A stretch of DNA of 64,000 nucleotides from Prorocentrum cordatum (GCA_963575745.1 CAUYUJ010000969.1:23553-87552), one strand, 5' to 3'. Counted from the first letter of the stretch, positions 30,930-41,429 are shown. The notes: generated from the letters alone by a model not told the origin. Program-made: numbers and translations.

Positions 30930-31175
30930 GTGCCGAGGGGACAGTCGGTACATATCGGGGGGGGCTGGGTTCACGAGACTCACAAAATGGTTTATCAGGC
31001 CAAGAATAATGTGTGGATTTGTAGTTCCTGTGGGAGTTTCGGCGTCGAGCAGCTTCGGGCTTCCTTGGCCCAGCAGTGCCTCGGCACCCTCACCTCCACT
31101 GGGGCCGCTTATCTCCGCAGAGTGGAGGATGGGCAATGTCCCAAGTACCCCTCCAAGCGTGCGAAAGGCTCCTGA
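30930..31175 (+). pseudogene. LINE ORF2 C-terminal zinc finger
   Basis: Reads GGWVHETHKMVYQAKNN then WICSSCGSFG and a later Cys, an H-x2-H...C-x2-C arrangement seen at the C-terminus of dinoflagellate LINE ORF2 proteins. It follows the RNase H in another frame and ends at TGA 31173-31175. Confidence 0.6.
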
Positions 31176-31249
31176 GGAGTTCTTTCCTTTTCCTTCATAC
31201 GCACCGCGTTCTTTTTTCTTTGTTTTTTAAAAAGAGCCATAAATCCATA

Positions 31250-31600
31250 TCCATATCCTCCTCCCCTCGCTCCTCCCCTCCGCCTCCTCCTCCTCACATC
31301 GCTCCCTCCTCCTCCTCGCACCCCTCCTCCACGCTCCCTCCTCCTCCTCGCTACCCTCCTCCTCCTCGCTCCCTCCTCCTCCTCGACTCCTCACTCCTCC
31401 TCCTCCTCCTCCCTCCTCCTCCTCCTCCTCCTCCTCCTACCTCCTCCGCCTCGCCCTCCTCCTCCTCGATCCCTTCCTCCCTCCTCGCTCCCCTCCTCCT
31501 CCGTCCTCCTCCACCCTCCTCCTCCTACCCCTCCTCCTCCTCCCCTCCTTCCTCCTACCGCTCCCATCCACGCTCCGCCCTCCTCCTCCTCCGGCAGCGC
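31250..31600. repeat. (TCC)n tract
   Basis: Imperfect TCC repeats with CTCCCTCC and CGCTCC variants, directly 3' of the LINE. Confidence 0.9.
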
Positions 31601-31788
31601 TGCGGAGGCGGGCCTCCGTGGGCTTGCGCGGCGGCCCCTGCTCCGCGGGCAGTGGCCAGGCCGACGCTGGCGGGCCGACGACCTCCCTCCGGGGAGGGGG
31701 ACCAGGGCAGGCCCAGCTCGGGGGCGGGCGAGCCGCCGCAGGAACGGATGGGGGAGATCAGCACGAGGGAAGCGTTGCTCTCTGAGAT

Positions 31789-31920
31789 CCTGGCGTCGCA
31801 ATTTTGTTTGAGCCGGGCGTGTTCGCCTCGTGTTTTGCTTGAGCCGGGCGTGTTCGCCCCGTGTCGGGCCCTGGGGCCCTCACAGATCGATGCGGCTCGG
31901 AAAATGGCGCAGGAAGATGG
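31789..31920 (+). repeat. dispersed repeat R3, copy 2
   Basis: Shares GAGATCCTGGCG, GAGCCGGGCGT (duplicated here) and GGGGCCCTCACAGATCGATG with 4876-5000. Confidence 0.6.
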
Positions 31921-32240
31921 GGTCTGGGGTGCTGGTCGTCAATTGTCACGATGATACACGTTTGTTCGCTGCGTCGGGCCTCAGGGTTGGGGACGGGCCT
32001 AAAGCCGAGTCCTCCAAAACATCAGCCAAAATCAGTGTCTCCAGAGCCTGGCTCGTCGATGCAAGACGACGGCGCTCTGGTCGACTCCTCGCCCCGAGCC
32101 CTCGCCCAGGCGAGGTTGGCCCCCACGAGGCCAAACGAATCGCGCACGAAGGAAACGTGCCCTGGAGGCCGTCCGAAGAAAGGGGGCCCTCGTCCGCCTT
32201 ACTGTGGCTGATTGTCCAACTTACACTGGGATTGTTATCT
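31921..32240. other. spacer, no gene seen
   Basis: Open in one plus frame that runs into the next element, but with no recognisable protein segment before 32307. Confidence 0.35.
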
Positions 32241-32346
32241 GATCGTTTGTCAAACTTAATTGATCCGTGCTCGTGGGGTGTCTTGGGGGCCAGGTCGGGT
32301 GATGGTATGATACCTCCTCCCTTCCTCGACGGGACGCTCAAGCCTT
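32241..32346 (+). repeat. split direct repeat A1
   Basis: Starts GATCGTTTGTCAAACTTAAT; matches 36467-36572 for 106 bp with a few mismatches. It contains the ATG (32307) of the gag-like frame. Confidence 0.9.
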
Positions 32347-33551
32347 TTTTGTTCAAGCCGCTCGCGGGGTGGGCTGCAGCCAGCCCACACTGTACGCGCT
32401 GCTACCCCGCGAGCGGCTGCTCGCGCAAAGGCTTCCACACCACGTGGCGTCGGGCCCTCGCCATAGGGCTCGCCTTCTCTTTCTTGGTCGACGCTGGGCT
32501 GCTGGAGTGGGCCCTCGAGTCGCCCATCCTTGCCGCCAACACGAGTGACCCTCTCTCGCGTTACGAGCGCATCTCTTCGAGGCTGAGCTTCACTGAATAC
32601 GTTGGCCTGTCTATGAGCTCGGTGCACAGATGGAGTCGGATGTACCGCAATACAGGCGGAGGCCAGGGCGAAGTCGTGCTGATGTTGATGAGGCTCTATC
32701 CGAAGAAGAAAGGCGACATGAGGTGGATCTACGTTTGGCCAGACCGAAGTTTGGGCTCCGTCGACATCAAGGATCGGTCGAGGATCACCGCCAAGAGACA
32801 GCCGAACACCACCTACGCCCACTTCCCCGCCCTGTCCGCCGAGGAGAAGACGGCGGCGATCGAGGCGGGCACTGAGAAGCAGCTCTGTACGGAGTTTGGC
32901 GCTGCACGCTGGCGCTCATGGGGCTCTATGCTGGGATGGGCCCGCAGTGCTGCGGTTGCTATGTGGGCGACGTCGTCGTGGCGCACCAGCGGAGGCCTCA
33001 TGTTTTTTGCCTGGAGAGCCGCGCTGTACTTCAGGGCCTGGGATTGGGCCAAGTGGACGGTGGAGAAGCTGGACGACACGCACACATTCATGATGGAGCT
33101 GGACGACTTCCGGGCCTACTTGTACGACCTCTACCAGGACGGTCGGCTGGAGTTGCCGATGTTGCTCCTCTCCTTCCTAATGGCTTTCACTCCCGTGCTC
33201 TGGAGTTGGTGCTGCCGCCGTGGCCTACCCAGGTTTGGTGGCGCCAGCCCTCCAGGGAGCGACGTGGACAGCGATGGGGAGGCCGGGCATTCAGTTCACG
33301 AATCGGACTCGGAGTCGGAGGGAAGCAAGGAGGTTTCGGAGATGAGGAAGATGATGCAGGACCTGATGGAGGAGATGCACCGCGACCGTGGCCGCGCGGA
33401 GGCGGGCACCGAGGGGAGTTCGGCTCGGGGCGGGGGGGAGACAGTCCTCGCCGCTCAGATGGGCCATCTGCATGGAGTCCTGGGTCGAGCGCGGGCAGCT
33501 GGGAGCGCATCCCATCTCCTGTCGACATGGGCTCGCACGTCGACCGCATGA
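32307..33551 (+). pseudogene. gag-like protein of the recombinase retroelement
   Basis: ATG 32307 lies within repeat A1. The 414-codon frame holds two hydrophobic segments (ALAIGLAFSFLVDAGLLEW and LPMLLLSFLMAFTPVLWSWC), a WIYVWPDRSLGSVDIKDRS segment, and an acidic Ser-rich region followed by SEMRKMMQDLMEEMHRDRG, a likely coiled coil. The plausible continuation (DRMMDRPNQVEKTIQAD, then SVEEVGVNIGPLRESLKDPR) is in another frame, so there is a frameshift near 33400-33540. No known enzyme motif is seen; gag-like role is inferred from position. Confidence 0.5.
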
Positions 33552-34210
33552 TGGACCGCCCGAACCAAGTCGAGAAGACCATCCAGGCGGACCGCGCATC
33601 AGGAGCTCGCCGCGCGGTCGTCGACCAGACGTCGACGGCAGCGACGGCGGGATCAACAGCAGCCCCGACCATCAACTTGGACGAGGTCTCGGTGGAGGAG
33701 GTTGGGGTGAACATCGGGCCGCTGCGCGAGTCCTTGAAGGATCCCAGGGTGCGCCTGATGGAGAACTTGACGAAGCTGAAGTCGGCCCCGACGTTCGAGC
33801 TGCCCCCGGGGTTGACGGCCCGCGTCGCCCCCGACCTCAGTCCAGACCTACGGCAAGTATGGCAGCATGGGCAAGTTCGCGACGGACTGGGTCAAGCAGA
33901 AGGAGCCCTACAAGAATCACATCGGCCACGAGATGCTCTTACACTGCATGAACAAGGATCGCATGCTGCAGGCCTCCCCCGACTTCATCACGACAGCTGC
34001 AGGCGTTTAAGGATGTACACGCGATGTCCGACTGGAAACAGACCCGCGGCGCATCAGCCAACAAGTGGAAGTCGAAGGTGCGTTGGGACCTGGCGAACGA
34101 GCTGGACTGGCGCTCCGTGATGGACGGGGAGGAGTCTCTTCCAAGCGTCGAGAAGGATCTCACCGCACGGCTGCAGCAGAAGGCGCTGTTCCAGAAGTAC
34201 GTGCACAAGG
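33552..34210 (+). pseudogene. gag-like C-terminal region, frameshifted
   Basis: Pieces in order: KLKSAPTFELPPGLTARVA, then in another frame TYGKYGSMGKFATDWVKQKE and HIGHEMLLHCMNKDRMLQ, then from about 34000 in a third frame LQAFKDVHAMSDWKQTRG, KWKSKVRWDLANELDWRSVM and EKDLTARLQQKALFQKY. Two or more frameshifts separate them. The region ends abruptly at about 34200 where RNase H-tail sequence begins. Confidence 0.5.
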
Positions 34211-34413
34211 CAGGCTCCTACCGCTACGTGCCGTCCGAGGTGAACGTGGCGGACGGCCTGTCCCGGGGGGGCTTCCTAGGGGCGGCGCCCGAGACCGTGC
34301 GAGCGCACAGCGACCGTGCGACACCAGCTGCTCTGCCCACGTCAGGGGAGGTGCCGCTGGGACACGAGCTGCGCGCCCTTGGTCAGGCTTGCGCGGGATA
34401 TGCTGGTGGCTGA
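34196..34413 (+). pseudogene. RNase H tail remnant fused to gag-like region
   Basis: Reads HKAGSYRYVPSEVNVADGLS then RGGFLGAAPE, the characteristic end of the RT/RNase H module in DIRS and related elements (Y-V-P-S-x-x-N-x-A-D-x-x-S-R). It is in frame with the preceding KALFQKY, so an internal deletion removed the RT and most of RNase H precisely enough to keep the frame. Confidence 0.6.
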
Positions 34414-34439
34414 CGCTTCCCATCTTCGACCTGGTGGGG

Positions 34440-35397
34440 CGCGCGTCGGCTGGCCGCGAGCCTCTGCAGCCCATGAGCACGACCCCGATGACCAAGAGAG
34501 GCCCATTGGCATGGGACAACCACGCGACGGACCCGAACACTGGCTTGCTAGACGGCGGCTTCACGCGCTTGCTCACGCACTCAGTGGCTGACGCTACCGC
34601 CTCGCAGTGGGCCCCCAAGGTGCGGCAGTTCCTCAACTTCTGTATTCAGCGAGGCTGGCAGCTGACATCCGAGTCGGAGGTCGATCGGGCGCTGGCAGAC
34701 TACATGGACATCCAGTGCTACGGCGAGCGCAAGAGAGCGACCCTCGGCTCGGTGGTCCTGTTCGGCATGTTGGTGATCTGGCCTGAGCTTCGCAACAAGC
34801 TGCCCCTCGCCCTGAGAAGCCTCAAGAGTTGGCAGAAGCTGGCTGGCACGAGCGAGGGTGGCCCACTTCCGGAGGAGGCCATCTACGCGACCGCCATCTA
34901 CATGATCGAGCAGGGGCACTACGTGGAGGCCGTTTGGACACTCACGCAGTACGACGTCTACGGCCGAGAGCAGGACATGGAGATGTTGAAGATCGGGGAC
35001 GTCGTGTGGGACGGCCAGTGCATGGCCCTGGCCTTTGGTGTCTCGAGCCGCGGCGAGGAAGTCAAGACAGGCACCAACCAGGGCGCCGTCATTCGGCGGG
35101 GCGTGGTCGCTAACCTAGTCCTGGGGTTGCGTGACTTCAGGACGGGCAAAGACGAGAAGCTCTTCGGCATCGACCAGATCCGCTTCCGGAAGCTCTAGCA
35201 TCAGGCCTGCCGCGCGCTGGGCATGCCATGGGCGCCGCCCCCACATGGGATCCGCCACTCGGGCCCCAGCCATCACATTGCCCGAGGCCGCGCGTCGCTC
35301 GAGCAGGTCAGGCGTCGTGGGAGAAGGAAGGCCCTGTCCAGTGTCCAGCGCTACTCCAAGACGTTTGCCCTGACCCAGTTCCGCGCGAGGATGCCAT
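34440..35397 (+). pseudogene. tyrosine recombinase (integrase of DIRS-like element)
   Basis: N-terminal core-binding part includes SQWAPKVRQFLNFCIQRGW; the catalytic part holds the first Arg in YGREQDMEML (codon 34965-34967), GDVVWDG and KTGTNQGAVI. An in-frame TAG at 35196-35198 follows RFRKL. Beyond it the same frame carries HGIRHSG (H codon 35244, R codon 35253), the arm LEQVRRRGRRKALSSVQRY and the nucleophile Tyr (codon 35352-35354), i.e. H-x-x-R...Y. The enzyme would integrate the element's circular DNA. The stop codon splits the active site. Confidence 0.8.
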
Positions 35398-35685
35398 GAG
35401 GTGGTCCGTGAGTCGGGCATGCGAGCGGTGCGGGACCTGAAGGCAGAGACCTTGCGAGCCCTGAGGAGACGTCCACGCCCGCGCGGCAGCCTCCCCGAGG
35501 CCCTCGAGAATGCCATCAAGAAGAACCTAGTCAAGGACGTTGCCGCCGAGCTGATGAAGATCACGAGCTCCAGGGCGCGCAGTTCCAAGAAGACTAACCA
35601 GACCAACGATGACGACCAAGATAGCCCTGGAGGCCTCTTTTCGGACGAGACGTTCGGTGAGGACACGGGCTGGTGGACGGAGTGA
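35398..35685 (+). pseudogene. C-terminal tail of the recombinase, other frame
   Basis: Reads EVVRESGMRAVRDLKAETLR, then a Lys/Glu-rich helix (ENAIKKNLVKDVAAELMKIT) and an acidic end, stopping at TGA 35683-35685. It follows directly on the recombinase with a frameshift near 35395. Confidence 0.5.
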
Positions 35686-35865
35686 TGGGGGCGCCCTTCG
35701 GGGTGGCTAGGAAAGCCATGCGAGGGCGCCCTAGGGACGGTGGCCCACGGGCGCGATCGTCACCCCGCAGTTCGATGATCAGGCGTGGCGCCAGCGCGTG
35801 CAGCAGTGTCCTGGACGCCTTTTTCTGCAGCCGCGCGGGACGCCACGACAGATGTTAAGCTCTCC

Positions 35866-36125
35866 AGCGTCGGGGGCACAAGTGGTGTTTGAGGGCGAAA
35901 CGAACCTCAAGAGCCACCCGACCCTGGCCAGGCAGTCGCCACCATCTTCTCAGTTCTTTTGCAGCGTCGGGGCACAAGTGGTGTTTGAGGGCGAAATATA
36001 CCTCAAGAGCCACCCGACGCTGGCCGAGCATCGTCAACACATGATCAGTTCTTTTTGCAGCGTCGGGGGCACAAGTGGTGTTTGAGAGCGAAACAAGCCT
36101 CAAGAGCCACCCGACGCTGAGTTCA
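35866..36125 (+). repeat. three 96-bp tandem hairpin units
   Basis: AGCGTCGGG...CACAAGTGGTGTTTGAG starts at 35866, 35963 and 36059. Units two and three close with CCACCCGACGCT, complementary to their start, and all have an inner TTGAGG/CCTCAA-type pairing, so each can fold into a ~65-nt stem-loop. Confidence 0.85.
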
Positions 36126-36234
36126 GGCTTGCCACGTGGAATGGATTTCTTTTTCAGGTTGTCGCAGCTTCCCGCCGCGCCCAGCCCTGCTGCGACAACG
36201 GCGGCGTTGCCAGGCAAAGGGTGCGGGTATTGGA

Positions 36235-36466
36235 AGTTCGGGCTCACGCACGTGGCACGTGAGCCGCGTGATGTACGGGTTTGCGATCGCCTGCTTCGTA
36301 GATCAAGATATACACGGCCCATCGGGGCCCTCTCTGTGCTGCTGGAGAATGAAGGCGTGAATATCGGTGTCAGATTTCAGGTGCTTCGATTTAGTCTCTC
36401 AGCTCCTTCGATTTAGTCTCTCAGCTCTCGCTGGCCCCCACCTTCCCCTTGTGCTTGTAGGATAAT
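36235..36466 (+). repeat. split direct repeat B1
   Basis: GTTCGGGCTCACGCACGTGG to CTTGTAGGATAAT. Longer than B2 by a 22-23-bp duplication of CTTCGATTTAGTCTCTCAGC. Confidence 0.9.
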
Positions 36467-36572
36467 GATCGCTTGTCAAACTTAATTGATCCGTGCTCGT
36501 GGGGTGTCTTGGGGGCCGGGCCGGGAGATGGTATGATACCTCCTCTTTTCCTCGACGGGACGCTGAAGCCTT
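36467..36572 (+). repeat. split direct repeat A2
   Basis: Begins at the exact end of B1; GATCGCTTGTCAAACTTAAT to CTGAAGCCTT. Confidence 0.9.
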
Positions 36573-36660
36573 CCCGCCACGACCCGCCCGTTTTCACAAG
36601 CTCCCGTCACAGTTAGAGTTTGAAGAATATTTGAGTCCTCCGAGTTCGGACTCAAAGGAG

Positions 36661-36869
36661 GTTCGGGCTCACGCACGTGGCACGTGAGCCGCGTGATGTA
36701 CGAGTTTGAGATCGCCTGCTTCGTATATCAAGATATACACGGCCCATCGGGGCCCTCTCTGTGCTGCTGGAGAATAAAGGCGTGAATATCGGTGTCAGAT
36801 TTCAGGTGCTTCGATTTAGTCTCTCAGTTCTCGCTGGCCCCCACCTTCCCCTTGTGCTTGTAGGATAAT
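36661..36869 (+). repeat. split direct repeat B2 (right end of element)
   Basis: GTTCGGGCTCACGCACGTGG to CTTGTAGGATAAT, ending at 36869. Confidence 0.9.
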
Positions 36870-36892
36870 CTTCATTTCCAGCAGCGGTCGCT

Positions 36893-37165
36893 ACCAGGGG
36901 GAGGAGGAGGGGGAGGAGGAGGAGGAGGAGGAGGAGGAGGAGGAGAAGGAGGAGGAGGAGAGGAGAGGATGAATAGAGGATGAGGAGAAGGGGGAGAGGA
37001 TGCGGAGAAAGGAAGAGGAGGAGGAGGCGGAGGAGGAGGAGGAGGAGGGGGGGAGGAAGGAGGAGGAGAAGGGGAGGAGAAGGGGGGGAGGAGGAGGAGG
37101 GGAGGAGGAGAGGAGGAAGAGGAAGGAGGAGGAGGAGGGAGGAAGGAAGGAGTAGAGGGGAGGAA
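36893..37165. repeat. GGA trinucleotide tract
   Basis: Imperfect GGA/GGGAGG repeats with GAAGGA variants. Confidence 0.9.
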
Positions 37166-37324
37166 GCTGGGGGGGGTGGGGGGGGGGGGCGGGGGCCCCG
37201 ATAACGGCAAGCCGGCGGTCAGGGCCAAGAGGGCCACGTGGGCAGGGGTGCGTTGCGTCGGGGGGGAAGGGGTGCGCTGCGATCGCCATGGTATGTGCGC
37301 GAGCACCAGCATGTTGGGTGGCGT

Positions 37325-37600
37325 CAGCCCGCACACACCCACACACACACACACACTCACCGCCGCACGCACGCACGCACGCACGCCCACCCACACACAC
37401 CACACACACACACAACACACACCACACGCGCGCGCGCGCGCCGCATACGCGCACGGCACATCACACACACACACACACCACACAGACACACACACACACA
37501 CCACACCACTCTTTCACACCACGCACACACACACACACACACACGCACTACACACACAGACACACACATATACATACACAACATATCACACACAACCCAG
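37325..37600. repeat. (CA)n tract with CGCG insertions
   Basis: CA repeats interrupted by GCACGCACGCAC and CGCGCGCGCGCG blocks. Confidence 0.9.
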
Positions 37601-38000
37601 CTGCAAAAGACCAAAAACACAAGGACCCCAACAAGAAACCACGCCACAACCAAACCGAAAACCGACAAACAACTAAAACTACGTGATAAAAAATAAGAAG
37701 CAAACAAACAAATGAACGCCTATACAGACAAAGAGTACGTGATTCTAGTTACAGAACAGGTGGAAAACAAACAGCACAACAAAGGAACGCACACAAATTC
37801 GTCGGCAAGAAAACCACCCCCCGGGGGGAGACGGGGAGGGGGGGGGGGCGTAAAGACTGTTGCACGCCAAAGGACTCAAAAGCAAGCTCCCCTGACTCCA
37901 GATCCGCCGTACTTTAAACTGATTGCTCGACTTACCCCCAACGATACGAGAAAAGGAGGGCGGAAGTTCCCGCCTCAAGAAACTGGGGCGGATGCGGTTA
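37601..38000. other. A-rich spacer, no gene seen
   Basis: A/C-rich after the CA tract, with C- and G-runs near 37815-37850. No coding signal. Confidence 0.4.
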
Positions 38001-38005
38001 GGAAT

Positions 38006-38195
38006 ATTTGCCTCGCGTGTCGCTGCGGCGGCCCCAGCGACACGCTATGCCTCGCGAGTGGATAGCGTGTCGCTCCGCTCCGCGGGGCGGGAGGCTGGGA
38101 AAGGTCGCGACATTGACGCCTGGGGAGTGGGATATGGACAGCGTGTCGCGTCGCAGCGTGGTGGGCCAAAACCGGCGGCGCGACACGCTAAGCCA
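38006..38195. repeat. cluster of AGCGTGTCGC words in both orientations
   Basis: GCGTGTCGCTG (38016), CAGCGACACGCT (38036), AGCGTGTCGCTCC (38065), AGCGTGTCGCGTC (38140) and GCGCGACACGCTAAG (38177): five copies in ~180 bp, two inverted relative to the rest. Confidence 0.7.
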
Positions 38196-38409
38196 AAGTT
38201 CCTGACCGTATCTCCGCAAAAATCCGACGGCACCCTTGCGGGGCCATCAGGCTCCGGGTATTAGGCTTGCTGTTCCCTGCTCCAGTTCCAGTTTCCAGTC
38301 TCCGATGTTGCAATTCTGTCTTCTGCTTCCTACTGTGAATTCTTGAAGTGCGCGCGAGGGGGGAGCCGAAAAGGGCCCTGGTTGCCTTCACCTGGGGGGG
38401 GTCTCAGAA

Positions 38410-38545
38410 TTTCTGGGGGCCCGAAGCCATAATCGCGCATAAGTTACATCATGTTCGCGCCCCCGAGGCCATAATCCTTAATAGATGATCCAAAATTGTC
38501 GTCCCCGAGGCCATAAACCCTCGCATATTATGCTGTGTTCTCGCT
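38410..38545. repeat. CCCGAGGCCATAA degenerate repeats
   Basis: CCCGAAGCCATAATC, CCCGAGGCCATAATCC and CCCGAGGCCATAAACC at about 38420, 38463 and 38507. Confidence 0.6.
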
Positions 38546-39035
38546 CCCGAGACAAGAATTCCTTTACAAGTATGCAAGGGTCGCGTCTCTGCGGCAGTAC
38601 TCTCTCGTAAGCTGCGCAGTACGCACCTGGATATCTCAAGTGGTCCCCGTTCGGAGATCCGACGTTGCTTCACGACGGCGCCCAGGCCTCACAACATAGC
38701 TCTTGCATACCCCATTATCCGAGAGAGGGGGCTTGTGGCGGGAGACGGAGCCCTTACGAGTACGGCAGAAACAGCGACGGCAAAGAATGTGGAAATCGGT
38801 ATCAAAGGAGCTCGAATACGAAGGCGGGCAACTCCGTCCTACCAACGAGCTAGTCTAAAGCACGGCGGATCTGGAATTGGGGGTGTGGGACGGGGCGAAC
38901 CCAGACCCCCGACGCAATGATTCGTTCATGACGTAGACCCCCAAATGTCTCGACCTATTCCCTAGGACGGGTTTTTCATCCTGAGCGGTCGTCTGACGAC
39001 CCTGGGTCACGGCGAGGGCCACCAGAAGCCGAATA
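38546..39035. other. spacer, no gene seen
   Basis: Ordinary sequence with GGGGGTGTGGGACGGG-type G-runs. No supported gene. Confidence 0.4.
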
Positions 39036-39039
39036 TATG

Positions 39040-39210
39040 ATGATTATATATATATATATTATATATATATATATATATATACATACGCATATACTTGTAC
39101 AGCTACATCTACATATGCATACACAGATGCATTCACATATATGCACATACATATACATATACATCTACATGTACATATGCATATACCTATACATATACAT
39201 ATACATGTAT

Positions 39211-39271
<61 letters not shown>

Positions 39272-40190
39272 CATGCATATACTTATACATAAACACATAC
39301 ATATACATATACATATACATGTACATATACATATACATATACACATATATAAGTATATATACATACAAATACATACATATACATATACATATACATATAC
39401 CTCTACCTGTACATATACATGTGCATATGCATGTACACGTACATATACACATACATATACAAATACAGCTACATATGCATATAATAAACATATGCATAAA
39501 CATATACATAGACAGATGCATATATACATCTACATATACATATACACATACATATACATATACAAATACAAATACATATACATATACATATACATATACG
39601 CACACATATACATATACATATGCATATACATATACATTTGCATATGCATATATGTACATATCCATATACATATACCTATACATATACATGTACATATGCA
39701 TATACAGATACATGTACGTGTACGCAAACATATACATTTTTGTGTGTACATAGTCATGTACATATATATGTATATATGTTCATATACATATATACACACT
39801 CGTAATTACATATACATATGCAAATACATGTACATATACTTACACATGTATGTGTAAATGTGCGTATGCCTATACATACACATATGCATCTACATATACA
39901 TGAACATGTACAGTTACATATACATGTACACATACGTATATTTGCACGTATACAATCACATGTACATATACACATGTATAGACACATACAAATACATATA
40001 CATATACATATATATATATATACATACATATACATCTACATGAACATCTCAAAATACATATATATATATATATATACATGCATATACCTATACCTTTACA
40101 TTGACACATACAAATACAAATATATATACATATATATATATATGAATATATAGAGCGACATATATATCTATATGTATATATATATACATC
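39040..40190. repeat. TATACA/CATATA hexanucleotide tract, ~1.15 kb
   Basis: Starts with (TA)n and continues as ACATAT/ACATAC repeats with ATGC and CTAC variants. All six frames are open for long stretches because stops are rare in the motif; rejected as coding. Confidence 0.95.
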
Positions 40191-40435
40191 ACAACGCAAG
40201 GGGGTCTGGGAAGGGGGTTCGAGATCCAACGACTTCGTCGGGGTGTTTTGCGTGGGGAAGAAGGAACACCTCTCCATGAGAATGGTGCTGGGCTGTCGAC
40301 GCTCTAACTGGCCAGCACTTCGTCAGCCCTCCAGGCGTCGCGCTGCTCTCGACCGAGGGCCTTGGCCGCGTCGAGTGCGAGAATGACCCCTCAGATCGGG
40401 CGCGCGCCGCGGGGGGTCACCACTGCTTCGGACGC

Positions 40436-40630
40436 CCGAAATGGGTACGGAAAAAATGGGTACAATGCCCAACAACAAATGTTGTCCCAAACCAACGGCG
40501 GCCGCTGTTGGGCAGGCGACCTTCTGTCTCAAATGGACACAGGCCGCGGCGGCGCGGACAGCGAGTCCTGTTCAAAATGAACAGGAACTGCTGTTGGGCA
40601 TTGTACCCATTATTTCCGTGCCCTTTTCGG
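40436..40630. mobile_element. MITE with 40-bp terminal inverted repeats
   Basis: CCGAAATGGGTACGGAAAAA...ATGGGTACAATGCCCAACA at the left faces the inverted TGTTGGGCATTGTACCCAT...CCGTGCCCTTTTCGG at the right, with about 4 mismatches in 40. The interior is ~115 bp and holds CTGTTCAAAATGAACAG. No clear target duplication. Confidence 0.8.
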
Positions 40631-41270
40631 TCGTGCAGAACTGCAGTCAGGGCGCTGAGGCCACAACCACTTCGGGATCCCGAGGGGTTCCGACTTTTTG
40701 TTGGCCCGTTGGGGAGACCTGGGTCGGGGGACCTCCTCTTCGTCGCCGAGGCTCGCCGTAGCCAGCGGAGGCCCCTCCTTCCTTCGGCGGCGCACTGCAT
40801 GGTGGCACGATGGCTGGCATGGTCGCCGGCTCCTCCCGAAGACCTCGGCCCGAGGATGACCTGTCTCGGCGTGTTGGGAGGGTCCTGGAAGGTTTGAAGG
40901 TCCACAGGGGGTCCTCCGCCTCTCGGATCTCTGGCGGCCATCCAGGCCGACTCGGCGTGGCAGCAGGAGGATTGGGCTGATGTTTTTCCCTTGAGCCAAC
41001 ACAGGCGAATCACGGGCACAAACCTGACTCGCACACCACATGCTGAACCTAGACTGATAAATCTGGCATCCTTCCACACTCGTCAGAATTTCTAGTAGGT
41101 TCAGCTCCCCGGCGTCAGTGATGACGGGAAGCAGGGAAAAAGAAAACCAGCACGGAAAAGGAGAGGGCCGTTTCCCCCACGGCCCCCGTCAGTGAAATCC
41201 CCACTCCTAGGAAGTGGGAAAACAGGAGAAAATTATCTGAAAAGGAAGAGAGCCGGCCGGCCGAGAGCAA
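40631..41270. other. spacer between MITE and Copia, no gene seen
   Basis: May include the 3' end of the Copia element (its LTR would lie here) but no repeated partner sequence was found upstream. Confidence 0.35.
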
Positions 41271-41429
41271 GGATCAGGAGAGGGAGGAAAGGGAAGGAGG
41301 AAACCACCACCACCACCACCATCCTGGGCCAGGAACTCCCTCCAGGTGACGAACGTCTCGGTCTTGGACAAGTTCCCGACGAGAGGCCGACTGAGACCGG
41401 TCCTTGAGTCCTGGGCAGGTCCGTCTCCG

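Larger units (their letters stand above)
24255..31180 (+). mobile_element. LINE-type non-LTR retrotransposon with RNase H
   Basis: In order on the plus strand: ORF1 with a zinc ribbon (24494-25609), apurinic-endonuclease-like domain (25613 to ~26480), reverse transcriptase (to ~29690), RNase H (30132-30857) and a C-terminal Cys/His finger (30930-31175). The layout matches I/Ingi-group LINEs. Frameshifts near 26480-26650 and between RT and RNase H, and an A-rich insertion at 29730-29990, indicate an inactive copy. No 3' poly-A tail or target duplication could be identified; a TCC tract follows at 31250. Confidence 0.85.
32241..36869 (+). mobile_element. tyrosine-recombinase retroelement with split direct repeats, RT deleted
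   Basis: A 106-bp repeat A1 (32241-32346) recurs as A2 (36467-36572), and a ~210-230-bp repeat B1 (36235-36466) recurs as B2 (36661-36869). The order A1-ORFs-B1-A2-B2, with B1 and A2 touching at 36466/36467 and B2 forming the right end, is the split-direct-repeat layout of PAT/Ngaro-type DIRS retroelements. Inside are a gag-like protein, a remnant of the RT/RNase H end (YVPSEVNVADGLSRG) and a tyrosine recombinase. The RT itself is missing and several frameshifts are present, so the copy is dead. The element moves without making a target-site duplication, consistent with none being seen. Confidence 0.8.

Noticed and set aside
37325-37600. CA tract checked as a CRISPR-like or telomeric repeat
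   Set aside because: Simple dinucleotide with irregular CG blocks; no spacer structure and no TTTAGGG telomere motif.
39037-40153. Several 100-240 codon Tyr/Thr/His/Met frames
   Set aside because: They arise from TATACA repeats, which lack stop codons in most frames.
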